Numbered from the stretch's first letter, positions 6,974-16,750 are shown. The stretch: 64,000 nucleotides of DNA from an uncultured Dehalococcoidia bacterium (GCA_958295935.1 OY282385.1:62001-126000); one strand, 5' to 3'. Made by a program: numbers and translations. Notes: generated from the letters alone by a model not told the origin.

Positions 6974-9877
6974 GTGACGACTGCGCCGCGCCAAATAGAA
7001 GAAAACGCCAACAACGCTTTGGGCGAGTTGCTACGCGGGATGCTTTCGGGCTGTGAGGTGCGGTGCGAGAGCACTCGCACGATACGCGAGCGCCGGGCGC
7101 ATCGAGCCGACATCCTGATCACCGGCAGAGGCCGCGCTCCGGTCGTCGTGGAGGCGGAGTACGAGCCGGGGGCCAGCGTGGAGGACGATGCGCGTTCGCG
7201 CCTTGGGCGTAAGCCGGTGGGCGAGCCGCGTCCCATCGAGTCCGCCATCGCATTGCGATACCCGCCGTCGATCGAGAGCGCGTACGACATTGCCGCTGCG
7301 GTGGCTGCGGCGCAGTTGTCCTACTGCGTGGCGTATGCCGACGGCAGCCGCTTTCCGGAGTCGGGTTGGCTGAGCGGCTCGGTTGCCGACCTGGCCGATC
7401 TGATCAGCCTGTCGGCGGTGCCTCAGAGCGCGGTGAACGCGGCGGCTGATGAGTTGGAGCGCGGGATCGACGATGCGCAGACGGTGTTGGAAGAGGTGGA
7501 CAAACTGCGTCCGGGCATCACGTCGTCCATAGCCGTAACGCTGGGGATGAGCAACGTGCCGCAGACTCGGCGCATGGCCTGCGCGATCATGGCCAACGCC
7601 ATAACGTTTCACCAGCGCATCGCCGGGATGCATCAGGGCATAAAGCCGCTGCGCCAGGTGTGCGGGCCGGAAGTGCCCGATCCACAGGAAGAGACCCTGG
7701 CGGCCTGGGAAGGCATTCTGGCGATCAACTACTGGCCCATATTCGCTATCGCCAAGGACGTTCTGTCTCTGCTGACTCCCGGTTATGCGGCCGATGTTCT
7801 AGCCGCGCTGCGCGAGACCGCTCAGCGTATCGACGCCGCGGGCGTGAACAACGCCCACGACCTGACGGGGCGCATCTTCCAGCGTCTCATCTCGGACCGC
7901 AAGTACCTTGCGACCTTCTACACCCTGCCGCCCTCTGCGGCTCTGCTGGCGCGCCTTGCCGTTGCAAAGATGGAGGGGGTGGACTGGTCGGACGCCGGGG
8001 CTATCGGCAAGCTGCGGATAGGCGACTTTGCGTGCGGCACGGGCGCGCTGCTGTCGGCGGTGTACGAGCAGATCGCGTCCCGCCACGAGCGGGCCGGGGG
8101 CGACCCTGCCTCGCTGCATCAGGTGATGATGGAGGATGCGCTGTACGGTTGCGACGTGATGCCGTCGGCCATTCACATCACCGGCTCCACGCTGTCCGGG
8201 GTGCGTCCCGAGGCCGGGTTCAACCGGTCTCGGCTGTACACGCTGGCCTACGGGAGACAGATCGACGGCAGCGTGAAGATAGGCTCGCTCGAGCTTCTGC
8301 AATCCTCGGCCCTGCCCTCGCTCTTCAACACCAGCGATCCGGCCCTGCGCACCACCGGCGTGGGAGAAGAGATGGCGGCCTACGTGACTGCGGACATTCC
8401 CGACGGCGGTTTCGACCTGGTGATCATGAACCCGCCGTTTACCAGCGACACCAAACATTACGATGCGGCTTCGGGCGTTCTGGCCGCTGCCTTTGCGGCC
8501 TTCAACGCCAGCGTGGAAGAGCAGGACAAGATGGCAGCCCGTTTGCGCCAACGGGCAAGGGGCACCTGTTACCACGGCCATGCCGGGCTAGGTTCTGCCT
8601 TTGCCGCTCTCGCCGCCCGGAAGATTCGCCCCAACGGCATTATTGCGCTGGTTCTGCCCTTCACCGCAATCAACGGCGCATCCTGGGCCAAGTTTCGGGA
8701 ACTGATCGCCACTGAATACACGGACGTTACCATCGTCAGCATTGCCGCCAACGGCAAGGACATGTCTTTTTCGTCGGATACCGGGATTGCGGAATGTCTG
8801 GTAATCGCACGAAGAATCGCCAGTGACAAACGGCCAAAACAACGGGCACAGTTCGTTTCACTGACCAAGCGCCCGGCGAACTTCGCGGCGGCGGCTGAGC
8901 TCAGTAAAGCAATCCTGGCCGGTCTGCCTGCGCGTCGACTTGAGGACGGGCCATACGGGGGTGTCCCCATCCGCTCTGGAGACGCTGCGGCTGGCGAGGC
9001 GCTGGAAGCTCCTCTTACACAGTACGAAAGCGGGTGGGGCGCAGCGCGCATTCTAGACGCCGCCACCGCTCAGGTCGCACATTCACTGTCTTTGGGGAAA
9101 TTGTGGCTTCCCGCAGAACCTGAAGCGCTTGACCTGCCCATAGCTCATCTGAACCAAGTGGGGCAACGCGGGCTGGACTCTCAGCTATTCATCAGCTCTT
9201 CCCATAACGGGCCTTTCATTCAGGGCCCGCGTTCTTCAACTGCGACCTATCCGTCTCTCTGGAACCACAGCGCCAAGCGGGAAACCAGATTTGTGTGTGA
9301 GCCTGACTCTCAGTTGCGTGTGAAGCCTGGAATGGAGAGCAGGGCTGCCGAACTTTGGGAGACTGCCAGCCGCGCCCATCTGAATCGTGATTTTCGGTTC
9401 AATTCTCAGCCGCTGGCCGCTGCATTCACAGAGCAATCGAGCATAGGCGGACGTGCTTGGCCGAATATCCTCTTCGCTGACGCCCGGGTGGACTTCATGT
9501 TTACTCTGTGGTGCAACTCTACGCTGGGTCTACTGTTATTTTGGTGGCATTCCAACCTACAGCAAGGCGGACGTGGAATGACTACTATTCGCTCCTTGGA
9601 ATCCCTGTCGGTCCTGGATTTCCGTGCGCTTAGCGGCGAGCAGTTGCTCATGGCGGAGTCGATATTCGATGAGTTCCGCGGCAGGGAGTTGAAGCCGGCA
9701 TACCTTGCGGACGCCGATCCGAACAGGGCGCTGTTGGACCGGCGAGTGGTGTGCGACCTGCTGGGTTTTGGAGAAGAGACGTACCGGGCCGTGCGGCGGT
9801 TGTCGGCCAAGTGGTGCGCCGAGCCGTCGGTGCACGGCGGCAAGACGCGGCCTCGGGATGCCGTATTCGCCGTATAG
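6974..9877 (+). CDS. N6-adenine DNA methyltransferase with N-terminal nuclease-like domain, tandem copy 2
   Basis: A paralog of the preceding gene. Residues from PRQIEENANN through NPPFT differ by only a handful of substitutions, and the last 220 residues are again close. The middle (about 8444-9233) is clearly different sequence with the same fold pattern (GTCYHGHAG, IIALVLPF, FSSDTGIAECLVIARR). The frame is open from 6818, but GTG 6974 aligns with the start of copy 1 and gives exactly 967 residues, the same length. GAAGAGG at 6962-6968 can serve as its ribosome binding site. The altered block covers the second half of the catalytic domain and probably target-recognition sequence, so it may recognise a different DNA site. 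Confidence 0.85.
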   Translation: MTTAPRQIEENANNALGELLRGMLSGCEVRCESTRTIRERRAHRADILITGRGRAPVVVEAEYEPGASVEDDARSRLGRKPVGEPRPIESAIALRYPPSIESAYDIAAAVAAAQLSYCVAYADGSRFPESGWLSGSVADLADLISLSAVPQSAVNAAADELERGIDDAQTVLEEVDKLRPGITSSIAVTLGMSNVPQTRRMACAIMANAITFHQRIAGMHQGIKPLRQVCGPEVPDPQEETLAAWEGILAINYWPIFAIAKDVLSLLTPGYAADVLAALRETAQRIDAAGVNNAHDLTGRIFQRLISDRKYLATFYTLPPSAALLARLAVAKMEGVDWSDAGAIGKLRIGDFACGTGALLSAVYEQIASRHERAGGDPASLHQVMMEDALYGCDVMPSAIHITGSTLSGVRPEAGFNRSRLYTLAYGRQIDGSVKIGSLELLQSSALPSLFNTSDPALRTTGVGEEMAAYVTADIPDGGFDLVIMNPPFTSDTKHYDAASGVLAAAFAAFNASVEEQDKMAARLRQRARGTCYHGHAGLGSAFAALAARKIRPNGIIALVLPFTAINGASWAKFRELIATEYTDVTIVSIAANGKDMSFSSDTGIAECLVIARRIASDKRPKQRAQFVSLTKRPANFAAAAELSKAILAGLPARRLEDGPYGGVPIRSGDAAAGEALEAPLTQYESGWGAARILDAATAQVAHSLSLGKLWLPAEPEALDLPIAHLNQVGQRGLDSQLFISSSHNGPFIQGPRSSTATYPSLWNHSAKRETRFVCEPDSQLRVKPGMESRAAELWETASRAHLNRDFRFNSQPLAAAFTEQSSIGGRAWPNILFADARVDFMFTLWCNSTLGLLLFWWHSNLQQGGRGMTTIRSLESLSVLDFRALSGEQLLMAESIFDEFRGRELKPAYLADADPNRALLDRRVVCDLLGFGEETYRAVRRLSAKWCAEPSVHGGKTRPRDAVFAV

Positions 9878-10111
9878 CCGGCAGTAGTTCCGTCGAGGAG
9901 GGGAGGGCGGATGCGGCGCTATGTCCCGCTTTCACGCGTCTTCCGGACCTCGGCTTTGGCTTGGATGACCGGGGGGCGCGGTTCGTGCCAAAGCATTTGC
10001 GGGTGAGTTGAAGCTGGCCCTTTGCTTTTGCCTACCGGCAAGGGCGCTTGTCAGCCTTTCGGGACTGTCTACGTGTGCAGGAACGTCATTTGCTTACCTG
10101 ACGGGTACTTG

Positions 10112-11050
10112 TCAGCCCGGCGTCCATGGTCTGCCTGCGAGGGCGGCTTCGATGCTATCTGCCAACTCTTCGCTTGTTGCGTAGCCTTCGAAGCGTGCGG
10201 CGATCAGGCCGTCCGGGTCTATCAGGAAGGTCCACGGCTCTGTGGAGAGGTTCCATTGGGCGACGGCTGGGGAGACGATCCCGGTTCCCCGGTCTCCGGT
10301 CTCCAGCATTTCGCGTGGGTTATCCCATATTTCTACGTGCATGAAGTGGGCTAGTCCTGTGTAATCGTGCCTGAGTTCCTTGAACACTTCGAGTTGGGGT
10401 CCGCAGGTATGTGTATGACAGAAGGCGGGGGTGGCGAAGGTCACTACCACTGGGATACCGGAGTCCATCGCCTCGTGGAGGCTCAACTGGTAGAGCGCGG
10501 GGTTGGGTTCGGGATCGCTGCTGATGTTGCGGGCTTCTTCGACTGTGTATGCGGTCTTTGTGGGGGTCCTGGGCGCTGGGCTGCCTACAGCGGGGGTCTG
10601 CGGCGTATCTTTCACCTGTATTGCGACCTTTCCCGATATGGTTTCTTCGGGTTCTTGGAGTGTTACGTGTATCTCCCATATTCCGGTGCGGTCGAACTGC
10701 GCCTGGAAGGTGTAGACGCCTCTGTGATGGGGCCAGGGCCTCCAGCGTATGGCGTCCGCCTGGCGGGTCGCTTCCTCATTCAGAGGGCCATATTCGATCG
10801 AGAGGTCGGACGCGCGGTCCGTGATGACCGTTTGATCAATGCGAAGGAGGTTTATGGGCACCCGGTTGGGTCCCAGTGCGAGGTCGCGGGCGACTGAGAA
10901 TACGACGAGGTCCTGTTGTTCGCCGAGGACGACCAGTCCGGGCTGTGACGTATCGGAGGTGCGGTCATTTTCTTGTTGCGAACCTCCGCATGCCGTTGCC
11001 AATACGGTTGCCAACAGGACGGCGTACAGGGCGGCGCGTAAGCTTCCCAA
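10112..11050 (-). CDS. Thioredoxin-fold lipoprotein
   Basis: The product has a signal sequence ending in a lipobox (VLATACGG), a beta-rich middle domain (VYTFQAQFDRTGIWEIHV) and a C-terminal thioredoxin-like domain. The last contains VVVTFATPAFCHTHTCGPQ and WTFLIDPDGLIAARFEGY. The cysteines are spaced CHTHTC rather than CxxC, so it may be a redox or metal-binding (SCO-like) variant. The start is uncertain. The frame is open back to 11233, which would overlap the 3' end of the phosphotriesterase-like gene. TTG 11050 gives a compact signal peptide and is chosen, though no good ribosome binding site is seen. Confidence 0.7.
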   Translation of the reverse strand: MGSLRAALYAVLLATVLATACGGSQQENDRTSDTSQPGLVVLGEQQDLVVFSVARDLALGPNRVPINLLRIDQTVITDRASDLSIEYGPLNEEATRQADAIRWRPWPHHRGVYTFQAQFDRTGIWEIHVTLQEPEETISGKVAIQVKDTPQTPAVGSPAPRTPTKTAYTVEEARNISSDPEPNPALYQLSLHEAMDSGIPVVVTFATPAFCHTHTCGPQLEVFKELRHDYTGLAHFMHVEIWDNPREMLETGDRGTGIVSPAVAQWNLSTEPWTFLIDPDGLIAARFEGYATSEELADSIEAALAGRPWTPG

Positions 11051-11168
11051 GATGCTGTGAGCTTCATCTGCTTTCCTGGAAAGCGGGTGGGGAAGTGCGG
11101 AGCTTGGCAAGGGATGCGGCGTATGGAGGGAGCGGCTCTCGGCTCGTTTTGGCTGTCGCGGGATTGGG

Positions 11169-12245
11169 CTACTTGAAGGTGAGCATACGGGTCGGGTTGT
11201 CAACCAGTATGAGTCGGAGGTCTTCTTCGGCAAATCCGCGAGCCCGCATCCACGGGACGACGTTGGTGAGGATGTGGTCCCATCCGTGTCCGCCGTATGC
11301 CTTTAGGCGGTGCTTGGTGCAGATGTCGTGAGCGAGCAGCAATCGGTCTCCGACGGCATGGGAGAGCAGGAAGTCGATCATGTCTATCCGCTCGTGGTCT
11401 CCGGGCATGTACGTATCGGGAGCGAGAGGGTAGAAGGATGAGTCGTGTCCGAAGAGGTCCAGGTTGACGTAAACGCCGCTGTCGGCCACTTCTCTGAGTA
11501 TTCCCCGGTCGAAGATGGTTCGTTCGATATGTCCCATTACGGTGTGGCTGAGGTCGCCTCCCCATTTATCTATGGCGTCGATGATTTCGAGTGGTGCGCG
11601 CTGGTTTCTGCCGGGGTGTATGAGAACGGGGGCTCCTGTTTCCCTCTGGGCCATCACTGCGGCGAGTGCGCTTTTCCGCTCGCCTTCCGTCCATGGCCAG
11701 GAGCATCCGATCTCGCCAATGATTCCGCTGCGTATGCCGGTGGTTCCCACTCCGGTTTCAACGTCTGCGATGATTCCTGCGGCGACGTCCTCGGCGGTCT
11801 TGTCTGCGAACCACTCCGGGTGGGTGGAGTCTACGTAGTATCCGGATCCCATGATGACGTTCAGGCCGGTTGCCCTGGAGACTCTGGCGAGCGCGTATGG
11901 ATCTCGTCCCAGTCCCAGGGAGGTGACGTCTACCAGGGTGTTTCCCCCGGCCTTGTAGTAGAGAGCGGCCTCTTGGGTGGATATTTCTTCGTCCAGTATT
12001 TCCAGGTTGTCCTCGTTGCTGGTCCAGTTGTATCGGATCCATCCGAGGTTTTGGAGGGACACTTCTTGGCGCATGAGCTTCCGGCCAGTGGCTGATTCGG
12101 GCGGGGTGAGCACGGCCTTGAAGTCTATGAAGAGGTGCTCGTGCGTGGTGGTTATGCCCACCTTTGCGGGTTCGATGGGGCCGAGGACGGTGAGTACTTT
12201 TCCGGAGGCTCGCTCCTTGGGGACGGGGTGGTTTGCAGATGTCAT
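11169..12245 (-). CDS. Phosphotriesterase-family metal-dependent hydrolase
   Basis: A 358-residue TIM-barrel hydrolase of the PTE/PHP family. Metal ligands are visible in order: HEH in TTHEHLFIDF (residues 35-37), the bridging residue Glu in GIIGEIG, His in VLIHPGRN, His in MGHIERT and Asp in LLAHDICTKHRL. Glu at the bridge replaces the carboxylated Lys of true phosphotriesterases, as in the E. coli PHP branch. Related enzymes act as lactonases or esterases, and the substrate cannot be read from sequence. It ends 118 bp upstream of the thioredoxin-like lipoprotein start on the same strand. Confidence 0.85.
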   Translation of the reverse strand: MTSANHPVPKERASGKVLTVLGPIEPAKVGITTTHEHLFIDFKAVLTPPESATGRKLMRQEVSLQNLGWIRYNWTSNEDNLEILDEEISTQEAALYYKAGGNTLVDVTSLGLGRDPYALARVSRATGLNVIMGSGYYVDSTHPEWFADKTAEDVAAGIIADVETGVGTTGIRSGIIGEIGCSWPWTEGERKSALAAVMAQRETGAPVLIHPGRNQRAPLEIIDAIDKWGGDLSHTVMGHIERTIFDRGILREVADSGVYVNLDLFGHDSSFYPLAPDTYMPGDHERIDMIDFLLSHAVGDRLLLAHDICTKHRLKAYGGHGWDHILTNVVPWMRARGFAEEDLRLILVDNPTRMLTFK

Positions 12246-12380
12246 TTCACTGGTTCCAAGTTGCGCGTACGGATTGAGTGGGGGTTGTCTTTGGGAGGCC
12301 TGCTGACCGGGGCGGAAGTTTATACCAGCGCCGGATCGGGGCCGTCGTTTCGTCGGCTTGAGCCTACGCGTCTGGAGTGT

Positions 12381-13076
12381 CTAGAACGCCGGGGTCATGT
12401 CCACGTTCAGTCGTCCGACGTCGCGGTTATGTGCGTCTGCGTACCAGAGTGTATCTTGGTGCATGGTCAGGCCGTGCACTTCCACCGGGTCCAGGACTCT
12501 AAACATGTCGTAGACCCGTCCATCGGCGACTCGTACCTTGCTCACGACCCCCATGGCGGTGTCTGCTAGCCACATCATGCCTTTTTCTCTTGCCCAGGCG
12601 ATGCCGTGCACCCGGAATCCGGGCGTCTTGAAGCGGTGGACCTCTTTCCATTCGTCCGGTTCCATCACGTGCACGTGCTGTGACGGTGGCGAGGCCACGT
12701 ACAGGTATCCGTCCTTCCACTCCAAGCCGTGGTCTCCCGTTTCGGCTGGGTTCGGGAAGCCCTCGCGCGTTGAGTTTATTCCTGCTCCGGGCGAGGGGCG
12801 CTCCTCCAGCGTAACGCCTGTTTCAGGGTCGAGGCGAGCGACCTTTCGGTTGTAGGTGGATGCGATCCAGAGGCTTCCACCGCCGAGGGTGATGCCGCTC
12901 GACCGGTCGGTAGTGGTCTGGGCCTCGAACAGCGTGTCGCCCGAGTCGTAATCGAGCTTGAAGAGGCGGTTGTCTCCCTGATCTATGTACCATAGGCCGT
13001 CTTCCTCGGCCTGCAGCCCGTTTGGTTGCGGTCCGGGGCTCTTGAATCTGAACTCCACTTCGGCGGTCTTGGCCAT
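12381..13076 (-). CDS. Beta-propeller (SMP-30/NHL-like) protein
   Basis: A 231-residue soluble protein made of repeated blade motifs: GLWYIDQGDNRLFKLD, GGSLWIASTYNRKVARLD, GYLYVASPPSQHVHVME, MMWLADTAMGVVSKV and DTLWYADAHNRDVGRL. These resemble six-bladed lactonase/streptogramin-lyase-type propellers. No catalytic residues can be assigned. AAGGAG at 13084-13089 lies 7 bases from ATG 13076 but only 1 base from the upstream ATG at 13082, so 13076 is preferred. No signal peptide is seen. Confidence 0.75.
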   Translation of the reverse strand: MAKTAEVEFRFKSPGPQPNGLQAEEDGLWYIDQGDNRLFKLDYDSGDTLFEAQTTTDRSSGITLGGGSLWIASTYNRKVARLDPETGVTLEERPSPGAGINSTREGFPNPAETGDHGLEWKDGYLYVASPPSQHVHVMEPDEWKEVHRFKTPGFRVHGIAWAREKGMMWLADTAMGVVSKVRVADGRVYDMFRVLDPVEVHGLTMHQDTLWYADAHNRDVGRLNVDMTPAF

Positions 13077-13261
13077 TCCCATGCTCCTTGGCGTTTCGAG
13101 CGATTCGGCTGTCTCGTTATGTTATTCGGCTCGAATCGGGCGATCCGTTCCCTGCGGCGCTTATGCTAAGCGCAGTTTAGCCTTTGTGGATGCGGTGGGA
13201 TAAGCTGCGCGCGTGGCTTGTGTTCGGGCTGTTCCGAACGGTCGAATGGGGCAACTGACAT

Positions 13262-14125
13262 TTGAGCATTGTTCAGGCGTTTGTACTGGCGCTGGTGCAA
13301 GGGCTGACCGAGTTTCTTCCGATCAGCAGCAGCGGTCACCTGGTACTTGGGTCCTGGATATTCGGCTGGCCGGATCAGGGAGTGTTGTTCGACGTTGCGG
13401 TGCACGCCGGGACGCTGGCTGCTGCTGCGTTGTACTTCCGGCGACTGTGGATCGACCTGGCCGTCGGCGTGTTCAGGGGTGCGGGAGCGGGCGAGGCTGA
13501 CCGTGCGGCCTCCGGGGGACCTGTGAGGGTCGGGCCTGGAATAGGTGGCGGGGGTGCGAGAAGGCTCGTCGGGATGATCGTCGTCGCCAGCGTTCCGATC
13601 TCCATTGCCGGCGTGCTGCTTCAAGACGGTCTGGAGGGTGTATTTCGTTCTCCCGAATGGGTGGGAGGGTTTCTTCTGGTCACTGCGGCTGTGCTGACGG
13701 TTAGTGAGCTTGTGGGAAAGCGGAGCAGAGATATTGGCGGTATGACGTTCTCGAGTGGATTGGCCATTGGTCTGGCGCAGGCGTTCGCGGTACTTCCGGG
13801 GGTATCTCGGACCGGGGCGACTATTGCGGGGGCTCTGCTGGGCGGAATGACGCGTGAGGCGGCGGCGCGTTTTTCGTTTCTGCTCGCGGCTCCGGCGATA
13901 ATCGGGGCGGGGTTGCTCCTTGCACTAGAGGCGGTCACCGATCCCGGGGTAAATACGCCTTCGGCCGGGGTGTTGCTCATCGGGATATCGGTTTCATTTG
14001 CGTCGGGTTTGGCGGCTATCGGGTTATTCATGCGGTTGTTGCGGTCCGGCTCGCTTTGGCCTTTCGTTGCGTACTGTGTCCTTGCAGGCGGGGCCACGCT
14101 GTCGGCGCGTGCGGCCGGGCTCTAG
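13262..14125 (+). CDS. uppP: Undecaprenyl-diphosphatase
   Basis: A 287-residue polytopic membrane protein of the BacA/UppP family, which recycles undecaprenyl pyrophosphate for cell-wall and glycan synthesis. The first catalytic motif is LVQGLTEFLPISSSGHL (about 11-27) and the second is PGVSRTGATIAGALLGG (about 180-196). About eight hydrophobic segments are visible. A Gly-rich cytoplasmic loop (residues 75-100) is longer than usual. The start is TTG 13262. It is followed after 17 bp by an hpnB-like glycosyltransferase, so the two probably form a transcription unit. Confidence 0.92.
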   Translation: MSIVQAFVLALVQGLTEFLPISSSGHLVLGSWIFGWPDQGVLFDVAVHAGTLAAAALYFRRLWIDLAVGVFRGAGAGEADRAASGGPVRVGPGIGGGGARRLVGMIVVASVPISIAGVLLQDGLEGVFRSPEWVGGFLLVTAAVLTVSELVGKRSRDIGGMTFSSGLAIGLAQAFAVLPGVSRTGATIAGALLGGMTREAAARFSFLLAAPAIIGAGLLLALEAVTDPGVNTPSAGVLLIGISVSFASGLAAIGLFMRLLRSGSLWPFVAYCVLAGGATLSARAAGL

Positions 14126-14142
14126 CCGCCGGGCGTCAGGCG

Positions 14143-15342
14143 ATGGCGATAGCGCTCATTGCTGCCTGCTCTGCTGCCTGCGCTTCGCTGGGGGTGTGGG
14201 TGTATCTGGCGTTATTCAGGGGGATGTTCTGGCGTGCCGACGTGCGGTTGGCGGCAGGGGCCATGCCCGGTGAGGAGGGTCGGAACTGGCCGGGCGTGGC
14301 TGTGATCGTGCCGGCGCGAAACGAGGCTGAGACGCTGGGCGATACGCTGCCCGGTCTGCTGAGCCAGAGTTATCGGGGAGAGTTGAGCGTGTATCTGGTG
14401 GACGATCAATCGGAGGACGGCACTGCGGTCGTGGCCCGTGGTCTGGCTGAGAAGAATGGGGGCGGGGTGGAGCTGCGTGTGATCGAGGGCGAGGCGCTGC
14501 CGCGCGGATGGGTTGGCAAGGTATGGGCTATGCAGCAGGGATACGCGGCGGCCATTCGGGGGTCTTGCGAATACTTGCTGTTTACGGACGCCGACATCTT
14601 GCATCCGTCCGGGAGCGTGCGCGATCTGGCGGCCAAGGCGGAAGGCGATGGGTTGGACATGGTGTCGGTGATGGCCAAGTTGCGCGCTTGTACTCTGATT
14701 GAGAGCCTGTTGATTCCGGCATTCGTGTTCTTCTTTGGCAAGTTGTTTCCGTTCCGCTGGGTGAACGACGGGGCGCGGTCGACTGCTGCGGCAGCCGGGG
14801 GTTGCATGTTTGTCCGCCGGGCTGCGCTGGAGCGCGTGGGGGGTCTGGTTTGCATCAGGGATCGGATCATTGACGACTGCGCGCTGGCTTCTGTCTTGAA
14901 GGGAGGCGAGTCTCGAGGGATATGGCTTGGGTTCAGCGAGTCGGTGCGGAGCGTGCGCGGCTACGAGGGCGGCTGGGGTGTTTGGGGTATGGTGACGCGC
15001 TCGGCCTACGCGCAGTTGGGCAATTCGCCTCTGCTTCTGGCCGGGGCGGTTGGCGGCATGGCGCTTACCTACGTTGCGCCGGCGCTGGGCGCGGCTGCGG
15101 GGGTGGCGGGTCTGGCGATGGGCGCGGAGGCCGGCTTGGGCGCGTTTGCGCTTGTGAGCGGCGCGCTGTCCTGGCTGCTGATGGCTGTCGTCTTCTTGCC
15201 GATGCTTCTTTTCTACCGAAAGCCGGCGGCTCTTTCCGTGCTGCTGCCGTTCATCGCTGCGGTGTACACGCTCATGACGGTGGACTCAGCGCGTCGGTAC
15301 TACGGCGGCTCCGGCGGCGCCTGGAAGGGTCGGACGTACTGA
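14143..15342 (+). CDS. hpnB: HpnB-like glycosyltransferase (family 2, membrane)
   Basis: A 399-residue protein with an N-terminal membrane helix, a GT2 catalytic domain (VAVIVPARNEAETLGDTL, VYLVDDQSEDGT, YLLFTDADILHP) and C-terminal membrane helices. The blocks LLIPAFVFFFGKLFPFRWVND, TAAAAGGCMFVRR and IDDCALASVLK, and the SAYAQL stretch, are characteristic of hopene-associated HpnB. The family is associated with hopanoid clusters, but no squalene-hopene cyclase is present here. ATG 14143 begins the transmembrane helix, so the open frame upstream to 14056 (inside uppP) is discounted. Co-transcription with uppP suggests a role in lipid-linked glycan or polyprenoid metabolism. Confidence 0.85.
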   Translation: MAIALIAACSAACASLGVWVYLALFRGMFWRADVRLAAGAMPGEEGRNWPGVAVIVPARNEAETLGDTLPGLLSQSYRGELSVYLVDDQSEDGTAVVARGLAEKNGGGVELRVIEGEALPRGWVGKVWAMQQGYAAAIRGSCEYLLFTDADILHPSGSVRDLAAKAEGDGLDMVSVMAKLRACTLIESLLIPAFVFFFGKLFPFRWVNDGARSTAAAAGGCMFVRRAALERVGGLVCIRDRIIDDCALASVLKGGESRGIWLGFSESVRSVRGYEGGWGVWGMVTRSAYAQLGNSPLLLAGAVGGMALTYVAPALGAAAGVAGLAMGAEAGLGAFALVSGALSWLLMAVVFLPMLLFYRKPAALSVLLPFIAAVYTLMTVDSARRYYGGSGGAWKGRTY

Positions 15343-15354
15343 CGGCCTCGGCGT

Positions 15355-16572
15355 TCAGTCGTTTTGGTATCCGGTCCAGTCGCTGTACTCTGACCAGTCG
15401 CCCTCGTCCAGTCTTACGTAGTCGCCCAGTGTGTCGAATTCGGGTCTAGAGATGCCGTTGAGGTCCCACGCGATTTCTCCTTTCAGGATGGTCACGCGGC
15501 AAGTCAGTCGTTTGTCTCCCTTCATTCTTGCGAGTCCTGAGTCGACGAATCCGAAGTCGCCTTTTTCAAGTTCGAGTACTGCGACGTCGGCCTCTGCGCC
15601 GACGGAGAGGTTGCCGAGTTCGGGGCGTTTCATCCACCTTGCCGGGGCGGCGGTTGACATTTCCACGACCTGGTTGAGGGAGAGGCCGAGGTTCATGAGT
15701 TTGGACATGGTGATCGGCATGGTAGCCCTGGGCAGGTAGTAGCTGCCGGCGTGCACGTCTGTTGAGATAGTGCTGGGTACGTGGCCTTGCGGTATGAGTT
15801 TGCTTGCGGTACTGAACCAGAAGCTGAACCCGCCGTGTCCGACGTCGAACTGGATTCCTCGCTCTCTCGCTTCCGTGATGAACGGGTATAGGACGCCGTC
15901 GTCGTCCATCTGTGGCGTGTGTCTTCCGTACATGTGGGTGTGCGTGTCTCCGGGTCTTAGTCTCGCCAGTAGGCCGCGATAGTTGCGGTCCGGGTGGCGG
16001 TGATAGTCGATCATGACGGGCTTTCCGGCGCTCTCTCCGGCCTCGACGGCCTGCTCGATGCCGTGGTAGTCGGGGCCGTCGTAGTGTGCGGCTTTGATGC
16101 CCACTATGTGGTCTGGAAACTCGTTGATCACGACTGCGCAGGGAGCGGAGCGCAGTTGCAACCGGTCCTGCTCTGCATGCTTGAGCATTCCCTGCCGGCA
16201 GATGTTGAGCAGGGCCAATACCCTGATGCGCGCCTGGTCGATGACGGCCTCTTTGAAGCGAGTGAAGCTCTCGGCGCCGGAAGTGCCTGCGTCTACGACT
16301 GTGGTGACTCCGTTGGGGATCCCGTAGACATCGGGGTTGACTTGTGCGAAGCGGCCGAAGTGGTGGGTATGGACGTCGATGAGGCCGGGTGTGACGTATA
16401 GGCCGGTCAGGTCGATAGTTTGCTCTGCGCAGTGGGTTGGCAGTTCGGCGGCTAGTTCAGCGATCACGCCGTTCACGATGGCGAGATCGAGCGGCCCGTC
16501 ATGGCCATTGGCCGGGTCGATGACGTGGCCGCCCTTTAGGAGCAGGTCATGTTTGGCGTTGGCTGAGGTCAT
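15355..16572 (-). CDS. Amidohydrolase-superfamily metallohydrolase (dihydroorotase/deacetylase-like)
   Basis: A 405-residue protein with the beta-sandwich plus TIM-barrel pattern of amidohydrolases. It begins LLLKGGHVIDPANG, followed by the metal motif HTHHFG in YVTPGLIDVHTHHFGRF (about 66-72). Further ligands are His in MIDYHRH and in THTHMYG, and Asp in ISTDVHAG, and the terminal sandwich strand ELGNLSVGAEADVAVLELE is present. It is probably a cytoplasmic cyclic amidase or deacetylase; the substrate is unknown. AGGAG six bases before ATG 16572 supports the start. It converges on the hpnB-like gene with a 12-bp gap. Confidence 0.85.
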   Translation of the reverse strand: MTSANAKHDLLLKGGHVIDPANGHDGPLDLAIVNGVIAELAAELPTHCAEQTIDLTGLYVTPGLIDVHTHHFGRFAQVNPDVYGIPNGVTTVVDAGTSGAESFTRFKEAVIDQARIRVLALLNICRQGMLKHAEQDRLQLRSAPCAVVINEFPDHIVGIKAAHYDGPDYHGIEQAVEAGESAGKPVMIDYHRHPDRNYRGLLARLRPGDTHTHMYGRHTPQMDDDGVLYPFITEARERGIQFDVGHGGFSFWFSTASKLIPQGHVPSTISTDVHAGSYYLPRATMPITMSKLMNLGLSLNQVVEMSTAAPARWMKRPELGNLSVGAEADVAVLELEKGDFGFVDSGLARMKGDKRLTCRVTILKGEIAWDLNGISRPEFDTLGDYVRLDEGDWSEYSDWTGYQND

Positions 16573-16750
16573 CTCTGGCTCCTGGGCTTTACTGTTCGCC
16601 GCCTTGTTCCTGTTTGAATCGCAGTGTAGGCGTTTTGAGGATACTGATTGCCGACGACGCGGGATTACGTGAAGCTGGCTCAGGCAGCTGTAGTCCCTGA
16701 AGTCTGGCGGCGCTGCGTCCTCACCTCTCGCGGGTCCCTGTCTTCCTGCC

